Of a DNA stretch of 31,027 nt, positions 1-8,071 are shown in pieces (the stretch's first letter is position 1; each line of letters begins with the position of its first letter). The stretch is from the IMG/VR virus record IMGVR_UViG_3300009161_000157, positions 1-31,027 of that record; one strand, written 5' to 3'. The translations under genes were made by a program, and so were the position numbers. Below the pieces are notes generated by a model. It worked only from the letters and a program-made list of their open reading frames with translations. It was not told where the DNA came from and made no database searches. This DNA comes from a virus.

Positions 1-606
1 AGTGATTTTCTGTCTACCAATAAGATTTGTGATTTTACGCATTGCTTTGGAAATGATAATTGCTTTATCCGTAGCGTAACCATCTTTACCATAATCAGCT
101 TCCATCTCCTTTTCAGTTGATGCTGCTGCTACTGAATCCACAACAATTGTTACATACCTATCTTTCGATGAAACTCGTACCTTTTCGATAATAGTTTCGG
201 TATATTCAAAACATTGTTCAACAGTCTCAGCTGTTACATAAAGTAATTTGGTTGTATCTACTCCAATGGCTTCTAAGAATTCTCTACTTACGGCATTTTC
301 AGTGTCAATCAATACAGCAATACCACCTAACTTTTGTGTTTCGGCAAGTAAGTGAGCTGATACTAATGATTTACCACTTTGTTCTAATCCCGTAATTTCG
401 GTAATTCTACCAACAGGCAAACCTCCATAAGGTCTATTAGAGATTGCCACATCCAACATTGATGCTCCGGTTGATACCCAACCTTCTACGTTTGTAGGGG
501 AGTCATTGTTGTCCAAAAAGAATGCTACCTTTTGGTCTTTTGCTTGTTTGTTTAGGGACTCAGCGAGTACTTCCGCTAAGTCTATTTCCTTAGTTGCTTT
601 CGCCAT
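1..606 (-). CDS. uvsX: RecA/UvsX-like recombinase, 3' end cut off by window edge
   Basis: The minus frame opens with ATG at 604-606 and stays open for 202 codons to the window edge, so the C-terminus is missing. The translation begins MAKATKEIDLAEVL. A Walker A loop GLEQSGKS lies near residue 75, and a Walker B strand YVTIVVDSVAA near residue 150; this is the RecA/RadA/UvsX ATPase core. Such recombinases coat single-stranded DNA and drive strand invasion, which T4-like phages use for recombination-dependent replication. It follows the gp32-like gene by only 16 bases with no terminator between, so both are probably on one transcript, which fits their joint work on single-stranded DNA. RecA versus UvsX subfamily cannot be settled without the missing C-terminus. 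Family call is strong. Confidence 0.93.
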   Translation of the reverse strand, partial: MAKATKEIDLAEVLAESLNKQAKDQKVAFFLDNNDSPTNVEGWVSTGASMLDVAISNRPYGGLPVGRITEITGLEQSGKSLVSAHLLAETQKLGGIAVLIDTENAVSREFLEAIGVDTTKLLYVTAETVEQCFEYTETIIEKVRVSSKDRYVTIVVDSVAAASTEKEMEADYGKDGYATDKAIIISKAMRKITNLIGRQKIT

Positions 607-622
607 ATATTAACTTATTTTA

Positions 623-1438
623 TTAATTGAAAAGGTCATCAAATGCCGCTGCTACATCATCTAATTTCTTAGAAGGTGCTGCCGCTGGTTTTGATGGAGT
701 TGTATCGAATGGTGCTTCTTCATCGTTATTAGCCGTTGAAGATAAAGTTTCAGCTGATGCTGATTTTTCATCCTCAGAAGTTGCCGATGGATTTAACCAA
801 CCTTCTAATACATTTTTCAATTCTGCATAAGTTAATTCAGAATACAATTCAGTAATTTCTTTCTGATTTGCTAAGTACTTATCCGTATCTTCTTTAGATG
901 CCGCTAAAGGTGTTTCTTTAGGTTTAACACGGATTGTTGTTACAGGGTATGAAGTACCACTGTCTTCAGCTGATACTACTTCAACAGTAATATCTCTACC
1001 TTCATTTGGGTCAGTAATATCACCATAATCAGGATCTGCCATATAACCAAGAATCTCTTGATATACAGTTTTACCAAAGCCCCAAAATTTTACACCTTCA
1101 CCTTCTTCACCTCTTACCAATACTGGTACGAATGTTCTAAGTTTCGGCTCCATTTTCTTAGCAGCTTTCCAATCTTCCTTATCACCCATTCTTTTAAGTT
1201 TGTCAGCAAACTCAACAATTGGGTCAGGTCTACCGAATGACATCGGAGATAGATAAGTTTTGTTGTTTACGTTGTAGTGAAAGTACAATTCAATGAAAGG
1301 ATTCTCTTTGTTGAATTTGTAAGGGACCAAACGAATAGTGTGTTTGCCCGGTGCTGGTTTCCAAAGTTCTACAGTTGTTCTTTGGGTGTTTTGCAGTTTG
1401 TTAAGTCTGCTCTTAATTGCGTCTAAATTAATAGCCAT
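623..1438 (-). CDS. gp32: gp32-like single-stranded DNA-binding protein
   Basis: 271 residues, near the T4 gp32 size of about 300. The N-terminal part has the gp32-style opening of the OB-fold: a short basic helix, then a strand reading PGKHTIRLVPYKF near residue 30, then an aromatic-rich stretch (IELYFHYNV). The last 60 residues are Ala/Ser/Pro/Glu rich and end in an acidic amphipathic tail KKLDDVAAAFDDLFN, the kind of tail gp32 uses to bind polymerase, helicase loader and recombinase. No cysteine is present, so the zinc ribbon of T4 gp32 is absent. It lies directly upstream of the UvsX-like gene, as expected for a recombination/replication pair. Its leader carries two host-type promoters, a late-type motif and a candidate autoregulatory operator. 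Confidence 0.85.
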   Translation of the reverse strand: MAINLDAIKSRLNKLQNTQRTTVELWKPAPGKHTIRLVPYKFNKENPFIELYFHYNVNNKTYLSPMSFGRPDPIVEFADKLKRMGDKEDWKAAKKMEPKLRTFVPVLVRGEEGEGVKFWGFGKTVYQEILGYMADPDYGDITDPNEGRDITVEVVSAEDSGTSYPVTTIRVKPKETPLAASKEDTDKYLANQKEITELYSELTYAELKNVLEGWLNPSATSEDEKSASAETLSSTANNDEEAPFDTTPSKPAAAPSKKLDDVAAAFDDLFN

Positions 1439-1511
1439 GTCTTTTAAGTTTTAAGAGTTTAAGTTTTAAAACATACGTTTTAAGGTTGGATTATAGTGTC
1501 TTTCCTACACT
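1439..1511 (-). promoter_or_regulatory. candidate autogenous translational operator in the gp32 leader
   Basis: Read on the minus strand, the bases before the gp32 AUG contain five UUAAA elements (plus-strand TTTAA at 1443, 1450, 1458, 1465 and 1479), spaced 7, 8, 7 and 14 bases. Further upstream is a hairpin with arms AGTGT/ACACT (1507-1511 with 1495-1499) and a 7-base loop whose GGA can pair with UCC at 1488-1490, making a possible H-type pseudoknot. A second 7-bp hairpin (1466-1472 with 1477-1483, loop of 4) overlaps the repeats. T4 gene 32 is known to be repressed by its own protein through a leader pseudoknot followed by UUAAA repeats running into the start. Structure is seen; the regulatory role is inferred. 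Confidence 0.6.
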
Positions 1512-1522
1512 TCCGTTACACA

Positions 1523-1530
1523 TATAAATA
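1523..1530 (-). promoter_or_regulatory. late-type promoter motif TATTTATA before gp32
   Basis: Exact 8-mer, coding sense TATTTATA, 85 bases before the gp32 start. It is placed so that a transcript starting 6-10 bases downstream would still contain the whole pseudoknot-like element at 1495-1511. The same 8-mer is found before six other genes in the window. Confidence 0.4.
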
Positions 1531-1541
1531 TAATGGAAACA

Positions 1542-1573
1542 CAAATATACGAAGAATACCTGATATTTCCAAA
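1542..1573 (-). promoter_or_regulatory. Bacteroidetes-type promoter, gp32 proximal
   Basis: Minus strand: TTTG at 1573-1570, a 20-base spacer, and TATATTTG at 1549-1542. This matches the known Bacteroidetes primary sigma consensus (TTTG near -33, TAnnTTTG near -7). The flanks (ATTTGG, and CG before the -7 element) are shared with other promoters here. The predicted leader to the gp32 AUG is about 100 bases. Confidence 0.75.
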
Positions 1574-1610
1574 TCTTTTTTTTGATATATTTTTATGGTA
1601 AATGATGTAA

Positions 1611-1642
1611 CAAATATACGATAAATTTGTGACAATACCAAA
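1611..1642 (-). promoter_or_regulatory. Bacteroidetes-type promoter, gp32 distal
   Basis: Minus strand: TTTG at 1642-1639, again exactly 20 bases, then TATATTTG at 1618-1611. It starts three bases after the terminator hairpin of the endolysin transcript, so it is a second, tandem promoter for gp32-uvsX. Confidence 0.75.
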
Positions 1643-1645
1643 TAA

Positions 1646-1675
1646 AAAAGGGAGAATTTTTAGTTTCTCCCTTTT
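1646..1675 (-). terminator. intrinsic terminator after the endolysin gene
   Basis: Perfect 11-bp inverted repeat (1646-1656 with 1665-1675) with an 8-base loop. The stem core is GGGAGAA/TTCTCCC and is flanked by A-runs and T-runs on both sides. It lies 30 bases after the endolysin stop and just before the distal gp32 promoter. The symmetric A/T flanks would let it work in both directions, but no plus-strand gene is present. Confidence 0.88.
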
Positions 1676-1704
1676 GTTTATTTTTTTATTTACATCACCA
1701 AATC

Positions 1705-2541
1705 CTATGCCAATAAAGAATAGTATTCTTTGAAATGTTTTATTCTATCCGGTAATCCAATAGTTCCACCATTAACTCTTTTAGTGATTGATGTTACAAC
1801 TGTATCACTTGCTCCACCATCGGCCATCTTATGTAATCCGTTTTTAGAGAAAAACCAAGCTGCTGATAATAATGCGTACTTAGATGCTACTACATCAGGA
1901 TTTGATAAAATATCTTCACCAATTGCTTTACCAAACGCAGTATAGTTTTCTTTACCTGTCAATTGAATATATCCCCTACCTCTAAATTTGTAGCCTTCAC
2001 CACTTGATTCAGGTCCGTTACCCATTCTACCGCCATATACTTTAGATGCAATCTTCTCCGGCTTTCTTTCGTAAGGTAGAGCTGATTCTAAAGTTGGGAA
2101 ATATTTCTTAAAGATACCATTCAAACCTTTAGCTGAATAGTTTAGATTTTCTTGTGTTGCTTTGAATCCACCACTTTCGTGTCCACATTGTGCTAAGAAG
2201 TGTGCTAATCTTAATGGAGTATTAATTTGGAACTTAGCTGCCGTATCAGGAATCATTTGAATTACTGCATCAGGAATATGTCCTTTAAGTTTATCCAATT
2301 TCAATCCACCTACCGGTGCTATTGTTTGTACAGGTGGTGTAGGAACAGGTTTACCTTCTCCCACAATCATCGCCCAAGTAGTATCACCTACAATGCCATC
2401 CGGAGTTAGTCCGTTTTTTGTTTGAAATGCTTTTACAGCTTCTTCAGTTTTTGGTCCAAAATTTGTTACTGCTGGTGAAATTCCTAATTTCTCCTGCATT
2501 AATTTTACATTTTCGTTGTTATCGCCTTTTTTTAATAACAT
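1705..2541 (-). CDS. endolysin: peptidoglycan-binding domain plus GH19 chitinase-like lysozyme
   Basis: 278 residues. Residues 3-60 form a PG_binding_1 type three-helix domain (repeat reading VKLMQEKLG, then TEEAVKAFQTKNGLTPDGIVG). A Pro-rich linker (64-75) leads to a glycoside hydrolase family 19 domain. The family's catalytic glutamate is seen as E122 in the motif CGHESGGF, and the second signature FRGRGYIQLTGKENY lies near 187-201. In phages this fold cleaves the peptidoglycan sugar backbone to release progeny. No signal peptide or membrane anchor is visible, so a holin elsewhere is expected. It follows the 142-residue gene by 7 bases and is followed by a strong terminator, so it is the last gene of its unit. 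Confidence 0.92.
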   Translation of the reverse strand: MLLKKGDNNENVKLMQEKLGISPAVTNFGPKTEEAVKAFQTKNGLTPDGIVGDTTWAMIVGEGKPVPTPPVQTIAPVGGLKLDKLKGHIPDAVIQMIPDTAAKFQINTPLRLAHFLAQCGHESGGFKATQENLNYSAKGLNGIFKKYFPTLESALPYERKPEKIASKVYGGRMGNGPESSGEGYKFRGRGYIQLTGKENYTAFGKAIGEDILSNPDVVASKYALLSAAWFFSKNGLHKMADGGASDTVVTSITKRVNGGTIGLPDRIKHFKEYYSLLA

Positions 2542-2548
2542 TGTAATA

Positions 2549-2977
2549 TTATTTATGTTCTTCAGTTATAACTTCTTTTCCTTCACCAAAATCAATTACT
2601 TCAAAAACTCTTGTCTGAATTTTTTTAGTTCCTTCGGCGTTTGTTAATATGATTGAATTTTTAAACTTCTGCCAATTGATGACAAATGAATTATCTAATA
2701 CACCACCATTCTCCTCTTTAACTAATTCGTTAAGAGCATTGATAGTGTATAATGAATTAGATTCTTTCTTTCTATGTATAAGGATTGTATTTTCCAACGG
2801 AGTATCCGGTTGGAAAGCTGTATCTATATTATATGTAATAAACAACTCGTCCAAATTAGATTTGTTTTGTAAAATATAAATGTAGTTATACACTATATGA
2901 TACGTTTCTCTAATTTGTTGTAGAGTATTTTGTAACTCTCCTTTTGTTGTAAATGTACAAAGTAACTGTGTCTTCAT
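2549..2977 (-). CDS. conserved-looking phage protein of unknown function, 142 residues
   Basis: I do not recognise the family. The protein starts MKTQLLCTFTTKGEL, is mixed alpha/beta by eye, and has an aromatic run (YHIVYNYIYILQNK) near residues 26-39 that looks like a buried strand. There is no signal peptide or membrane helix, and one cysteine (C7). The ending is acidic (EGKEVITEEHK). It sits 7 bases upstream of the endolysin and 20 bases downstream of a late-type promoter motif, so the two are probably co-expressed late. That context suggests a lysis or virion-related role, but it is only context. Confidence 0.8.
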   Translation of the reverse strand: MKTQLLCTFTTKGELQNTLQQIRETYHIVYNYIYILQNKSNLDELFITYNIDTAFQPDTPLENTILIHRKKESNSLYTINALNELVKEENGGVLDNSFVINWQKFKNSIILTNAEGTKKIQTRVFEVIDFGEGKEVITEEHK

Positions 2978-2997
2978 CCTCTTTTCGTTTAATTAAC

Positions 2998-3005
2998 TAT
3001 AAATA
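2998..3005 (-). promoter_or_regulatory. late-type promoter motif TATTTATA before the 142-residue gene and endolysin
   Basis: Exact 8-mer TATTTATA on the coding strand, 20 bases before the start at 2977. The intergenic gap (2978-3037) also holds a weak 6-bp hairpin at 3025-3041 just after the giant gene, so the endolysin unit may be transcribed separately. Confidence 0.5.
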
Positions 3006-3037
3006 TTAAAAACCAAAAGTAAGGATAATTTTAACAA

Positions 3038-6000
3038 TTATATACGCTTTTCTTCATTGTGGAATCTACCAGCACCAGGATTGCTACTTCTACCATCTAA
3101 ACTAAATCCAACATTAAATTCAGGTTTTGGATATGCTAATATAGTTACACCATTTGATGAATTAATACTTATTTTACGTTTTCTAGCTAATTCAGCACCA
3201 CCCGTATCACCTTTTTGTGATAAAACACTATCATTACTAAAATCCTGAACATCTACATTATGATTATATGCTTCATGTGATAAGAATGTATAATAATAAT
3301 AATTTTCTAATCTCATTCGTATCTTAGCCATAGTAGCTTCATCAACCGGCAATCCTTTTTCTTTTCTCTTTTGAATTAAAGTATTTACGGCTTCAGTAAT
3401 TGATTGATGTGCCGCGCCGCAAGTATTACCCTTTGGTAATGGTTTTGGACAATTTTTAGGGTCTGTCATTCGATTTTCTATATTTTTTACGAATGTATCA
3501 GATACTCCCAAATTCTTAGCCTTATCAAGAATATCTTTTCTATATTGTTTATGATGAGCTTGGTGTTGCTTCATATCCGCTTCAAGTGGTAAATCATATA
3601 TAGCAGAATGTGATTCTGATATTTCAATTACCGCTTGTTTCTTTTTACCATCTTTATCATTTTTATATGTAGATTTGTTACATTTAGATGTCAATGCACT
3701 TGCACCACCTACACCTTTTTTAACACTTCTACCATCCAATGTTACAACTTTTCTTTCATTATTGCTATCTGAAATTGTAATTACATCTACGGTTTCCAAT
3801 GTTGTACTTTGTGGTAATAATGCACATTTACCATTTTGAGTACCTCTACCACCATCGTGCATTTCAACAATAGCGGTATAAACTTCTGCAAAATTTGCCC
3901 ATGCTTCTTTTAATGAAGGGTCTCCATCGTGATTGGCAATATCAGAAAATATACCCTGATATTCCGCAAACCATTCTTCTGGATTTTTGTTAGGGTCTTT
4001 TTTTGAAAAATCACTCAATTTTTGAATAAGTGCTAAAGTTTGTTCATCCGCTATATAATATTTATCTGCCAAACCTTTTAATCTGTTTGCCATACCATCA
4101 ATAGCCTGTTGAATAACGATTACTCTATTTTTAGGATTATCTGGAATTACACCATTATCCATATCAATAAAGTCCATATCTCCTGCCTCAATCTTAGATG
4201 CGTACTCATTAAGATTTCGATTATTTCTCATTCTAAGTTCTCTTTCTTCTTTGGATATACCTTTTTCATTAGTATCCTGTTTTTGTATAACCAATCCTCC
4301 AATGGTTACACTACTTACTTTATTATTACTATCTTTTTGAACACTTGCTACATTTTCTCCTTTCTTTGTTTTAAGTATTTTTGTTTTTCCACCCTCATCA
4401 ACAAACGTTTGATTTGCAGTTGATTTTTTTCCACCAAATGTAGTTGCGGATACCTGAACTAATCCTGCGTTTTCCATAAATTTTCTAAATTCGGAAAATA
4501 CAACGTTAGCAGCTCCTTTACCACCAGTTTCTTCTTTTACTCTTTTCTTAAAATTGTTTGGTTCAAGTGCTATATAATATTTTGAAGTATCAGGATTTGC
4601 TTCAGTTGGCTCTGCAACTCTTACCCATCTCGCTACAAGTTTCTTTTCAGCTGCATTAAGTTTTTCTCCGTTGAAAACTTTTTGCATAATAAGATTAACT
4701 TTTCCTAATTCATTTGCATGTGGATTTTTTTTGTTGTTAGATTCTTTTTTAAGGTAATCCAATATATTTTTCTTTGAACGATTTACTTTACTTTTTTGGT
4801 CAGCAATTTTACCCTTATCAGGTATAGAATTCATCAAATCATCCAAAGAACCTCCTTTTTTACCTTTTGGTTCTTTATCTTTTTGCCCACCTCTCGCATC
4901 GTTATACCCTTTATCAAATAAATCAGCTCCAGCAACAGGTTCTTTAGTTGTACTTTTTGAATCTTTTGCTTTTAAGTTTTTATCAACATCAACATGAGAA
5001 CCAGCATCTAGAGCCGCTTGCTTTTTTTCTTTACTACCAAAATATACTATCTTACCTTCAGGTCCACCCTTTCTTGCTGCTAATTTCCAATCACCTGTTG
5101 TTGTAGATGGTGTACCTTTTGCTTCAGCTATAAAACCATAAATCATTTCTAACATCAACTCATCTACTAAATGTAAATGTTCTGCTTTTACACCAGTAGT
5201 AGTGGTATCACTATCAACTTCACCATTTTCTTTCTTTTCATTATACGAATCAACCATCTGCTCCATCATTTCAGGAGTGATTTCCATTTCTTCAAGTCCT
5301 TTAGCAATCATTTCAGTAAATTTTAATATGTTTGCATCAGTTTCAGCTTCACCATCTGCATCAGCAAATACTGCGGCTTTACCAGCTCCCTTTAGAAGTG
5401 TCTCACCAATAATGTGAGGTATGAACTCCATTGCTACGTGCTTTCCAAATGCGGTAACACCATGTGATAATCCACCAAATGCAGCTCCGAATACGGCAGT
5501 AGTTACTACTTTAAATGCAACTGCTTTAAGTGCTTTTTGTTCATGCTTACTTAACGGTTTACCACTAAAAAAGTTTTTAACACCAGAGCCAGCTGCTTTG
5601 AATTCTTCAATTTCATGCTTAGCTCCTTTCTTAATTGCTTTTAAAGCTCCAGCTGCTTTATCCTTTAACGCCTGTCCTAAACTTCTACGTTCTTTTGAAC
5701 CAGGTGCTCCTTCGTTTCTTTCAAAGAATGCTTTTTCTTTTTCGGTCCAATTTGAAATTTTTTGTTTTACCTTATCAGTAAGTTTTGGCGCCGATGTTGG
5801 TGTCGATGGGGTTGAAGTTGTTGGCGATGATTGAGTTGGAGTTGTTGGTGATTTCGGTGTCGATGGGGTTGAAGTTGGTGTTGACGTTGTTGGTGATGCC
5901 GATGATGATGGGGTTGCTCCTGCTTTTTTAGTTCTCTGTCTTCTCATATCAACGTGTGAATTACCAACGGGTGCAATTACTGTATATCCATTATCCTCTG

Positions 6001-8065
6001 CCTCTTTTATTTTTCTATCTAATTCTTTTTGACGGAATCCATTGTATGCTTCTTGGGCTTTAAATATTTCAGTTTCACCATACCCATCATCATCTCTATA
6101 ATTTAATTCGTAAAGGTCTTTTTGTTGTGCATCAGTTAGGTTATTCCAATCAACCTCACCATCGAATTCTGAACTTCCACCTTTTTTTGCTTGGTCTATT
6201 AACCATTCTTTTCCTTCATCATCTAAATAATCATCAGGTGACATATTTTCATCAGGCCCATCTTGTCCATACATATTTGACCACAATGCAGCTTTTGTTT
6301 TTGATTTACTACCACCTACCGATTTCGCTACTTCATCAAATACAGGTGATTTATCATCCAATACATCTGCGTTTTCATCCCAACTACTTTCTTCTGCATT
6401 ATCAAAGTGTCCTTTTACTGCATTTCTAATTTCATTTTGTTCTCCGCCAAATTCAATATTACCATTCTTATCTTTACTCATACCACCCTCGCCTACAAAC
6501 ATTACTTTTGTATCTTTAGGTAAAGTTTTTATTTGTTCTATTGTTTCTTTATTACTTTTCTTTCTTTTTCCGTGTTCAACTCCAATAATTAATGAACCAT
6601 TTGGTGTTACATCAATATCTAATTCTTCACCATTTTTTGTTTTTCTATTCTTTAATTTATTTGCTACTTTTGTAGTTTCTTCTTTGGTTTTTTCTTTTGC
6701 CGCATTTGGTTGCTCCGATGGTCCTTCTTTATTTGCATCCGCTTTCTTTGCTGCTACACCTTGTTCTTCTGCAAATTTGTTACACATTGGAATAGCATCT
6801 TTAATATCCTGGTCTATTACCTGAACCTTCATTGGTATTTGTTTATCAGGATTTTTTGCATTATACGCCGCAATTGCAGCCCATCTATGGTGTCCATCAA
6901 TTACATATCCATCTCTACTTACATAAATTGGTGCAGTGATTGAAGGGTGTTCTGGATTTTCCTCCAATGCCCCCATCATACCAACCACTTTAGCGCCAAC
7001 CAAATCTTTTTGTGTTGCTTTTAATTTATCTGAAGGTATTTCGGTTTGTACAACTTTAATTCCTTTTTCTTCCAACATTTTTTTGAATAATGGTTCGGTA
7101 TCAACTTCACCATTTTTATCAACTTCCATATCTGCCGCAGGTGTACCAGCTTGTGGTTTACCTTTGAATTGTGGCATTTGGTCTCTTGGTATTCCTAAAT
7201 TATCATCACAATATAAGTTAGTACCAGGTACAGTAATATCACATAAGTTAATATCAGGAGCTTTCTCTCCTTTAGCTTTTGCATCCGCAACTATCTGTTG
7301 TACCTTACTAATATCAGTATTAAATTTTTCCAAATCTTCAGGTTCTATACCATCTGGTATATCACTATCTCCATTGAATGTTTCGGGGTCAGCTTGTGGC
7401 ATTTTCTTTGCAACATCTTTTGAATCTATTGGAGTAAACTCATCTTCTTTCTTAGGTTCTTGCTCTTTCTCTACCTCTTTATCGGCTTCCGCATCTTTTG
7501 CTAATTTTGCGTTAGCATCTTTCTCTCTATCCATTCTAGCTCCCATCGCAGGGTCTGCTTTTGGGTCAAACATTACAGCTGCAGCTTTTGCTGGGTCTTC
7601 TTTCGGAGCTTCTTCTGCACCACCTTCTTTACCTTTTTCATCTTCCGGTTTTTTTGGTTGCCCTTCTCCACCTAAATCTTGATTCATCGAATCTCTTTCT
7701 GGACTTCCCTCTGGTGGTAATAATTTTTCCGCAGCAACTCTACCAGGAGAATCTTTCGGTAGTCTTAAAAGATTACCAACGATACCATCTTTTGGGTTTC
7801 CGTCTTTATCTTTATATGATACTTTTTTACTTAATATTGGATTAGAGAATTTTTTATCCGCTTCTACTACATGTTTTTCAGGTGTTTTACCTTTTTCCAT
7901 CAAAAGATTTTCAACTAAATCATTTTTGATATGAGATAGACCCATTTCAGAAAGTACAATACCCAACTCCTTTATGTGGATTGGGTTCTTTGGGTCAGGC
8001 ATACCATTTTCAACTCTGTATGCCCATTCATTAAGGATTTCTTCAATTAATTCGGTTATTGTCAT
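3038..8065 (-). CDS. giant multidomain phage protein with ParB-like and TraB/EreA-like motifs
   Basis: 1675 residues. Seen in order: an N-terminal helical module (1-60, LNEWAYRVENGMPDPKNP); a long charged Lys/Glu/Pro-rich stretch (75-230); a ParB/sulfiredoxin-like module (about 340-425) with the signature DGYVIDGHHRWAA near 385-397; a module (about 480-710) with IIGVEHG, MFVGEGG and APVGNSHVD, the GxxH...ExG...GxxH pattern of the TraB/ChaN/EreA clan; a Ser/Thr/Pro linker (717-760); a hydrophobic, possibly membrane-active stretch (about 845-900); and a long C-terminal half without recognisable family. The architecture resembles polyvalent proteins injected with phage DNA, but that is inference. 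It starts 6 bases after the nuclease gene, so the two are translationally linked. The start ATG at 8063-8065 is the only sensible one. Confidence 0.88.
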   Translation of the reverse strand: MTITELIEEILNEWAYRVENGMPDPKNPIHIKELGIVLSEMGLSHIKNDLVENLLMEKGKTPEKHVVEADKKFSNPILSKKVSYKDKDGNPKDGIVGNLLRLPKDSPGRVAAEKLLPPEGSPERDSMNQDLGGEGQPKKPEDEKGKEGGAEEAPKEDPAKAAAVMFDPKADPAMGARMDREKDANAKLAKDAEADKEVEKEQEPKKEDEFTPIDSKDVAKKMPQADPETFNGDSDIPDGIEPEDLEKFNTDISKVQQIVADAKAKGEKAPDINLCDITVPGTNLYCDDNLGIPRDQMPQFKGKPQAGTPAADMEVDKNGEVDTEPLFKKMLEEKGIKVVQTEIPSDKLKATQKDLVGAKVVGMMGALEENPEHPSITAPIYVSRDGYVIDGHHRWAAIAAYNAKNPDKQIPMKVQVIDQDIKDAIPMCNKFAEEQGVAAKKADANKEGPSEQPNAAKEKTKEETTKVANKLKNRKTKNGEELDIDVTPNGSLIIGVEHGKRKKSNKETIEQIKTLPKDTKVMFVGEGGMSKDKNGNIEFGGEQNEIRNAVKGHFDNAEESSWDENADVLDDKSPVFDEVAKSVGGSKSKTKAALWSNMYGQDGPDENMSPDDYLDDEGKEWLIDQAKKGGSSEFDGEVDWNNLTDAQQKDLYELNYRDDDGYGETEIFKAQEAYNGFRQKELDRKIKEAEDNGYTVIAPVGNSHVDMRRQRTKKAGATPSSSASPTTSTPTSTPSTPKSPTTPTQSSPTTSTPSTPTSAPKLTDKVKQKISNWTEKEKAFFERNEGAPGSKERRSLGQALKDKAAGALKAIKKGAKHEIEEFKAAGSGVKNFFSGKPLSKHEQKALKAVAFKVVTTAVFGAAFGGLSHGVTAFGKHVAMEFIPHIIGETLLKGAGKAAVFADADGEAETDANILKFTEMIAKGLEEMEITPEMMEQMVDSYNEKKENGEVDSDTTTTGVKAEHLHLVDELMLEMIYGFIAEAKGTPSTTTGDWKLAARKGGPEGKIVYFGSKEKKQAALDAGSHVDVDKNLKAKDSKSTTKEPVAGADLFDKGYNDARGGQKDKEPKGKKGGSLDDLMNSIPDKGKIADQKSKVNRSKKNILDYLKKESNNKKNPHANELGKVNLIMQKVFNGEKLNAAEKKLVARWVRVAEPTEANPDTSKYYIALEPNNFKKRVKEETGGKGAANVVFSEFRKFMENAGLVQVSATTFGGKKSTANQTFVDEGGKTKILKTKKGENVASVQKDSNNKVSSVTIGGLVIQKQDTNEKGISKEERELRMRNNRNLNEYASKIEAGDMDFIDMDNGVIPDNPKNRVIVIQQAIDGMANRLKGLADKYYIADEQTLALIQKLSDFSKKDPNKNPEEWFAEYQGIFSDIANHDGDPSLKEAWANFAEVYTAIVEMHDGGRGTQNGKCALLPQSTTLETVDVITISDSNNERKVVTLDGRSVKKGVGGASALTSKCNKSTYKNDKDGKKKQAVIEISESHSAIYDLPLEADMKQHQAHHKQYRKDILDKAKNLGVSDTFVKNIENRMTDPKNCPKPLPKGNTCGAAHQSITEAVNTLIQKRKEKGLPVDEATMAKIRMRLENYYYYTFLSHEAYNHNVDVQDFSNDSVLSQKGDTGGAELARKRKISINSSNGVTILAYPKPEFNVGFSLDGRSSNPGAGRFHNEEKRI
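5799..5877 (-). repeat. direct repeat encoding the Ser/Thr/Pro linker of the giant protein
   Basis: A 22-base sequence starting GGTGTCGATGGGG (plus strand) occurs at 5799-5820 and again, exactly, at 5856-5877, 57 bases apart. It encodes part of the repeated S-T-P linker (residues about 730-756). Such low-complexity linkers expand and shrink by slippage, so its length probably varies between relatives. Confidence 0.7.
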
Positions 8066-8071
8066 GTTTTA

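Noticed and set aside
1523-1530. Plus-strand T4-type late promoter TATAAATA driving plus-strand transcription
   Set aside because: No plus-strand gene exists anywhere in the window, and the motif is consistently placed upstream of minus-strand starts, so the coding-sense reading TATTTATA is preferred.
3025-3041. Hairpin ATAATT/AATTAT after the giant gene as a terminator
   Set aside because: Only six A-T pairs with a poor T tract; too weak to call in such AT-rich DNA.
6936-7682. Plus-strand open frame of 248 codons inside the giant protein gene
   Set aside because: Shadow of the Lys/Glu/Ala-rich coding strand; its Ser/Ala/Phe-rich sequence has no domain features, and the minus frame is clearly the real one.
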